Shown here: in pieces, positions 6,261 to 8,114 of the stretch
Position numbering within the stretch: position 1 is the stretch's first letter
How the letters are laid out: each line of letters opens with the position of its first letter
Origin: Lachnospiraceae bacterium
GTDB lineage: Bacteria; Bacillota; Clostridia; Lachnospirales; Lachnospiraceae
Assembly (NCBI GenBank): GCA_900770225.1
Contig: CAAGJU010000237.1
Location: 1-8,114 of the forward strand
Length of the DNA: 8,114 nucleotides
Direction of reading: 5' to 3'
Position numbers and translations under genes: made by a program
The notes under the pieces: model-generated
Database searches by the model: none
Told to the model about the DNA's origin: nothing
Seen by the model: only the letters and a program-made list of their open reading frames with translations

Positions 6261-6273
6261 TGTCACATATGAT
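6245..6273 (+). promoter_or_regulatory. Possible promoter of the UbiB-family gene, half inside the repeat element
   Basis: -35-like TAGACT (6245-6250, four of six consensus bases), a 17-nt spacer and -10 TATGAT (6268-6273) predict a start near 6280, about 44 nt before the gene. The -35 overlaps the right inverted end of the 138-bp element. Confidence 0.4.
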
Positions 6274-6323
6274 ATGGGACCCGGGGATCGTTATAGCATA
6301 CGGGGAAGTCAGGGAGTGAACGG

Positions 6324-7958
6324 ATGGCGGAAGAAACGACAAAAACAGGTGAAAAACAGGCGGCTTCACAGTCCCGTTTCAGGGAGATCCTGAAGATTCT
6401 GAAGGATAACCATGTCTTTCAGGGGATCACGCCGGAAAAACTGCGCGTCGTGCTGGAGGAACTGGGCCCGACCTATATCAAAATAGGCCAGATCATGTCC
6501 ATGCATTCGGATATTCTGCCCGCTGAATACTGTCAGGAGCTGATGAAGCTGAATTCCGATGTGGCTCCGATGCCTTTTTCCGACGTGATCGACGTGATCG
6601 ATCAGTCCTACGGCGAGAGCTGGGAGAATGTGTTTACTTCTATTGAAGAAAAACCGCTCGGTTCGGCTTCGATCGCGCAGGTGCACCGGGCACGCCTGAA
6701 AGACGGTCAGGATGTGATCATCAAGGTACAGCGGAAGGGCATATACAACACGATGTCACGTGACATCCGCCTGCTGCGCCGCGCAGTGAAGCTTCTCCCG
6801 TCGGTCGGCGGACTGAAAAATGTCGTCGATTTTGACGAGGTCCTGACGGAGATGTGGAAGGTCGCGCAGGAAGAGATGAACTTTCTGCAGGAAGCTGACA
6901 ATATGGAGGAGTTCGCCAGGAACAACGCGAATGTCCGGTTTGTCGGCGTGCCGAAGCTTTACCGGGAATACACCACCAGAGAAGTCCTGGTGATGGACTA
7001 TGTCGGCGGCTGCCCCGTCAATGACAGGGAGACGCTTGAAGCGCGGGGCTATGATCTGCATGAGATCGGTGAAAAGCTGGTCGATAATTTCATCAAACAG
7101 GTGATGGACGACGGATTTTTCCACGCAGATCCGCATCCCGGCAATGTCAAGGTGTCCAATGGAAAAATAATCTGGATCGACATGGGCATGATGGGCCGGC
7201 TCTCTGAATCAGACAGAAAACTGCTCGGGGATGCTGTCCGCGGTATCGCCAACCATGATACGACCGCGGTGGAGAACGCCGTCCTGAAGCTGGGAGATTT
7301 TCAGAAACAGCCCGACAGAGACGCTCTTTATCATGATCTGAGCACGATCCTGCAGGACTATGTGGATACAGATATCACGAACGTGGATGTCGCTCAGTTT
7401 TTTCAGGAAGTCATTGAGGCAATGAAAAGAAACGGGATCCGCCTGCCGCACGGCCTCGCGATGCTGGCCCGCGGTTTGATCCACATGGAAGGTGACCTCG
7501 CGGAGATCAGTCCGGATATCAATATGGCGGAGATCGCCACACGCAGGGTCATCGCTGACCGGCTGGAGAACTTCGACTGGAAGAAAGAACTACGCACGGG
7601 GTCCGGAAAGCTTATTCACTCCCTGGAAAAATCTGTGGAGATTCCCTCGCTGGTGGAGAGGGCGCTTCGCGACTATATGGCCGGAGAGGGCCATATGAGT
7701 ATGGAGCTGAAGACCTCGCCCCGGCTCGCCTGGCTCCTGCGAAAGCTGGTGCAGAATCTCGTGCTCGGCATCTGGGTCATGGCGCTGCTGATTGCTTCGG
7801 CGATTCTCTGTACATCGGATCTTCAGCCGCAGGTCTTCGGCATGCCTTTGCTCGGTGTGATCGGTTTCGGACTGGCGGGGACGATTGTCGCGTTTCTTGT
7901 GGTGCGGCATATCATTACCAGGCCGAGAGAGATGAAGGATCATCGGAAACACAAGTGA
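6324..7958 (+). CDS. AarF/UbiB/ABC1-family atypical kinase-like membrane protein
   Basis: Member of the UbiB/ADCK atypical kinase family, whose best-known members support quinone biosynthesis or isoprenoid-lipid transport as ATPases. The 544-residue length is typical. In order: the family-specific KxGQ motif KIGQ (53-56) with the following SDILP; the modified nucleotide loop GSASIAQVH (113-121), which replaces the usual glycine-rich loop; the VIIK lysine (K134); acidic helix residues around 183-190 (EEMNFLQE); the hinge region VLVMDYV (221-227); the catalytic loop HADPHPGN (267-274); and the metal-binding IDMG (285-288, in place of DFG). Two C-terminal membrane helices (about 473-495 and 505-528) anchor it with the kinase domain in the cytosol, and the tail is basic. 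The ATG start has AGGGAG (6311-6316) 7 nt upstream. The phasin-like gene upstream and dgkA fit a membrane-lipid role. True substrate unknown. Confidence 0.93.
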   Translation: MAEETTKTGEKQAASQSRFREILKILKDNHVFQGITPEKLRVVLEELGPTYIKIGQIMSMHSDILPAEYCQELMKLNSDVAPMPFSDVIDVIDQSYGESWENVFTSIEEKPLGSASIAQVHRARLKDGQDVIIKVQRKGIYNTMSRDIRLLRRAVKLLPSVGGLKNVVDFDEVLTEMWKVAQEEMNFLQEADNMEEFARNNANVRFVGVPKLYREYTTREVLVMDYVGGCPVNDRETLEARGYDLHEIGEKLVDNFIKQVMDDGFFHADPHPGNVKVSNGKIIWIDMGMMGRLSESDRKLLGDAVRGIANHDTTAVENAVLKLGDFQKQPDRDALYHDLSTILQDYVDTDITNVDVAQFFQEVIEAMKRNGIRLPHGLAMLARGLIHMEGDLAEISPDINMAEIATRRVIADRLENFDWKKELRTGSGKLIHSLEKSVEIPSLVERALRDYMAGEGHMSMELKTSPRLAWLLRKLVQNLVLGIWVMALLIASAILCTSDLQPQVFGMPLLGVIGFGLAGTIVAFLVVRHIITRPREMKDHRKHK

Positions 7959-7997
7959 TAATTGCATAATTGGCAGAATCAATTGTAACAGCTGCCG

Positions 7998-8023
7998 CAG
8001 TGATCGGCTCACTGTACGTTTTT
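7998..8023 (+). terminator. Candidate terminator after the UbiB-family gene
   Basis: A 6-bp hairpin CAGTGA (7998-8003) / TCACTG (8009-8014) with a 5-nt loop is followed, 4 nt later, by TTTTT (8019-8023). The stem is short and the T-run displaced, so efficiency may be low. Confidence 0.45.
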
Positions 8024-8046
8024 CTGTTCGTTCGCACGCGCTGATT

Positions 8047-8114
8047 TGCGGCCCTCTGACAAAACGCGCCGCAATGCATGAATGCATTGCGGCGCGTTTT
8101 GTCAGAGGGCCGCA
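8047..8114. repeat. Perfect 33-bp-arm palindrome at the window end
   Basis: Bases 8047-8079 and 8082-8114 are exact reverse complements, separated by GA. The core has the form AAAA-CGCGCCGCAATGCA-TGAA-TGCATTGCGGCGCG-TTTT, the shape of a bidirectional intrinsic terminator. The outer 14 bases of each arm (TGCGGCCCTCTGAC and its complement) are more than a terminator needs. The right arm stops at the last base of the window, so the true extent of the symmetry is unknown. A fold-back assembly end is the main alternative. Confidence 0.85.

Noticed and set aside
5215..6266. Two long minus-strand open frames (242 and 273 codons) across dgkA, the phasin-like gene and the repeat element
   Set aside because: They overlap well-supported plus-strand genes, run through a terminator and a non-coding repeat, and their products look compositionally random with no recognisable domain.

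Overview
The window reads as chromosomal DNA of an anaerobic, low-to-mid G+C Gram-positive bacterium, most likely a member of the Clostridia (Lachnospiraceae-like is a guess). The reasons are strong AGGAGG-type ribosome binding sites, GTG and TTG starts, sigma-A-type promoters, U-tract terminators, a Gram-positive-type KtrAB potassium system and a CooS-family oxygen-sensitive metalloprotein. Six protein genes are supported. No tRNA, rRNA, CRISPR array or transposase gene is visible.

Left part (32-2230, minus strand): ktrB then ktrA, encoding the membrane pore and the cytosolic RCK gating ring of a K+ uptake system. A non-coding region of about 490 bases separates it from the divergent cooS. 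This region holds an imperfect 39-45 bp direct repeat and a good promoter for cooS.

Centre (2718-4772, plus strand): a monocistronic CooS-family protein. The B- and D-cluster cysteines are all present. Of the residues that bind the Ni,Fe C-cluster, one cysteine is an aspartate (codon 3894-3896), and half of the histidine proton channel is also gone. No cooC, cooF or acs gene lies nearby. This matches the 'deviant' CODH-scaffold proteins exemplified by CooS-V of Carboxydothermus hydrogenoformans, which carries an Fe/S/O hybrid cluster and does not oxidise CO. A working CO dehydrogenase should therefore not be assumed. This is the most interesting item in the window.

Right part (4795-8114, plus strand): a probable small structured RNA with its own promoter and terminator; three 21-bp-phased repeats ahead of the dgkA promoter; dgkA (lipid kinase); a phasin-like helical protein; a strong terminator hairpin; a 138-bp element with 14-bp inverted ends; and an AarF/UbiB-family membrane-anchored atypical kinase. 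The phasin-like/UbiB pair and dgkA all point to isoprenoid or lipid handling at the membrane. The window ends in a perfect 33-bp-arm palindrome that runs to the last base. It could be a bidirectional terminator or an assembly fold-back.
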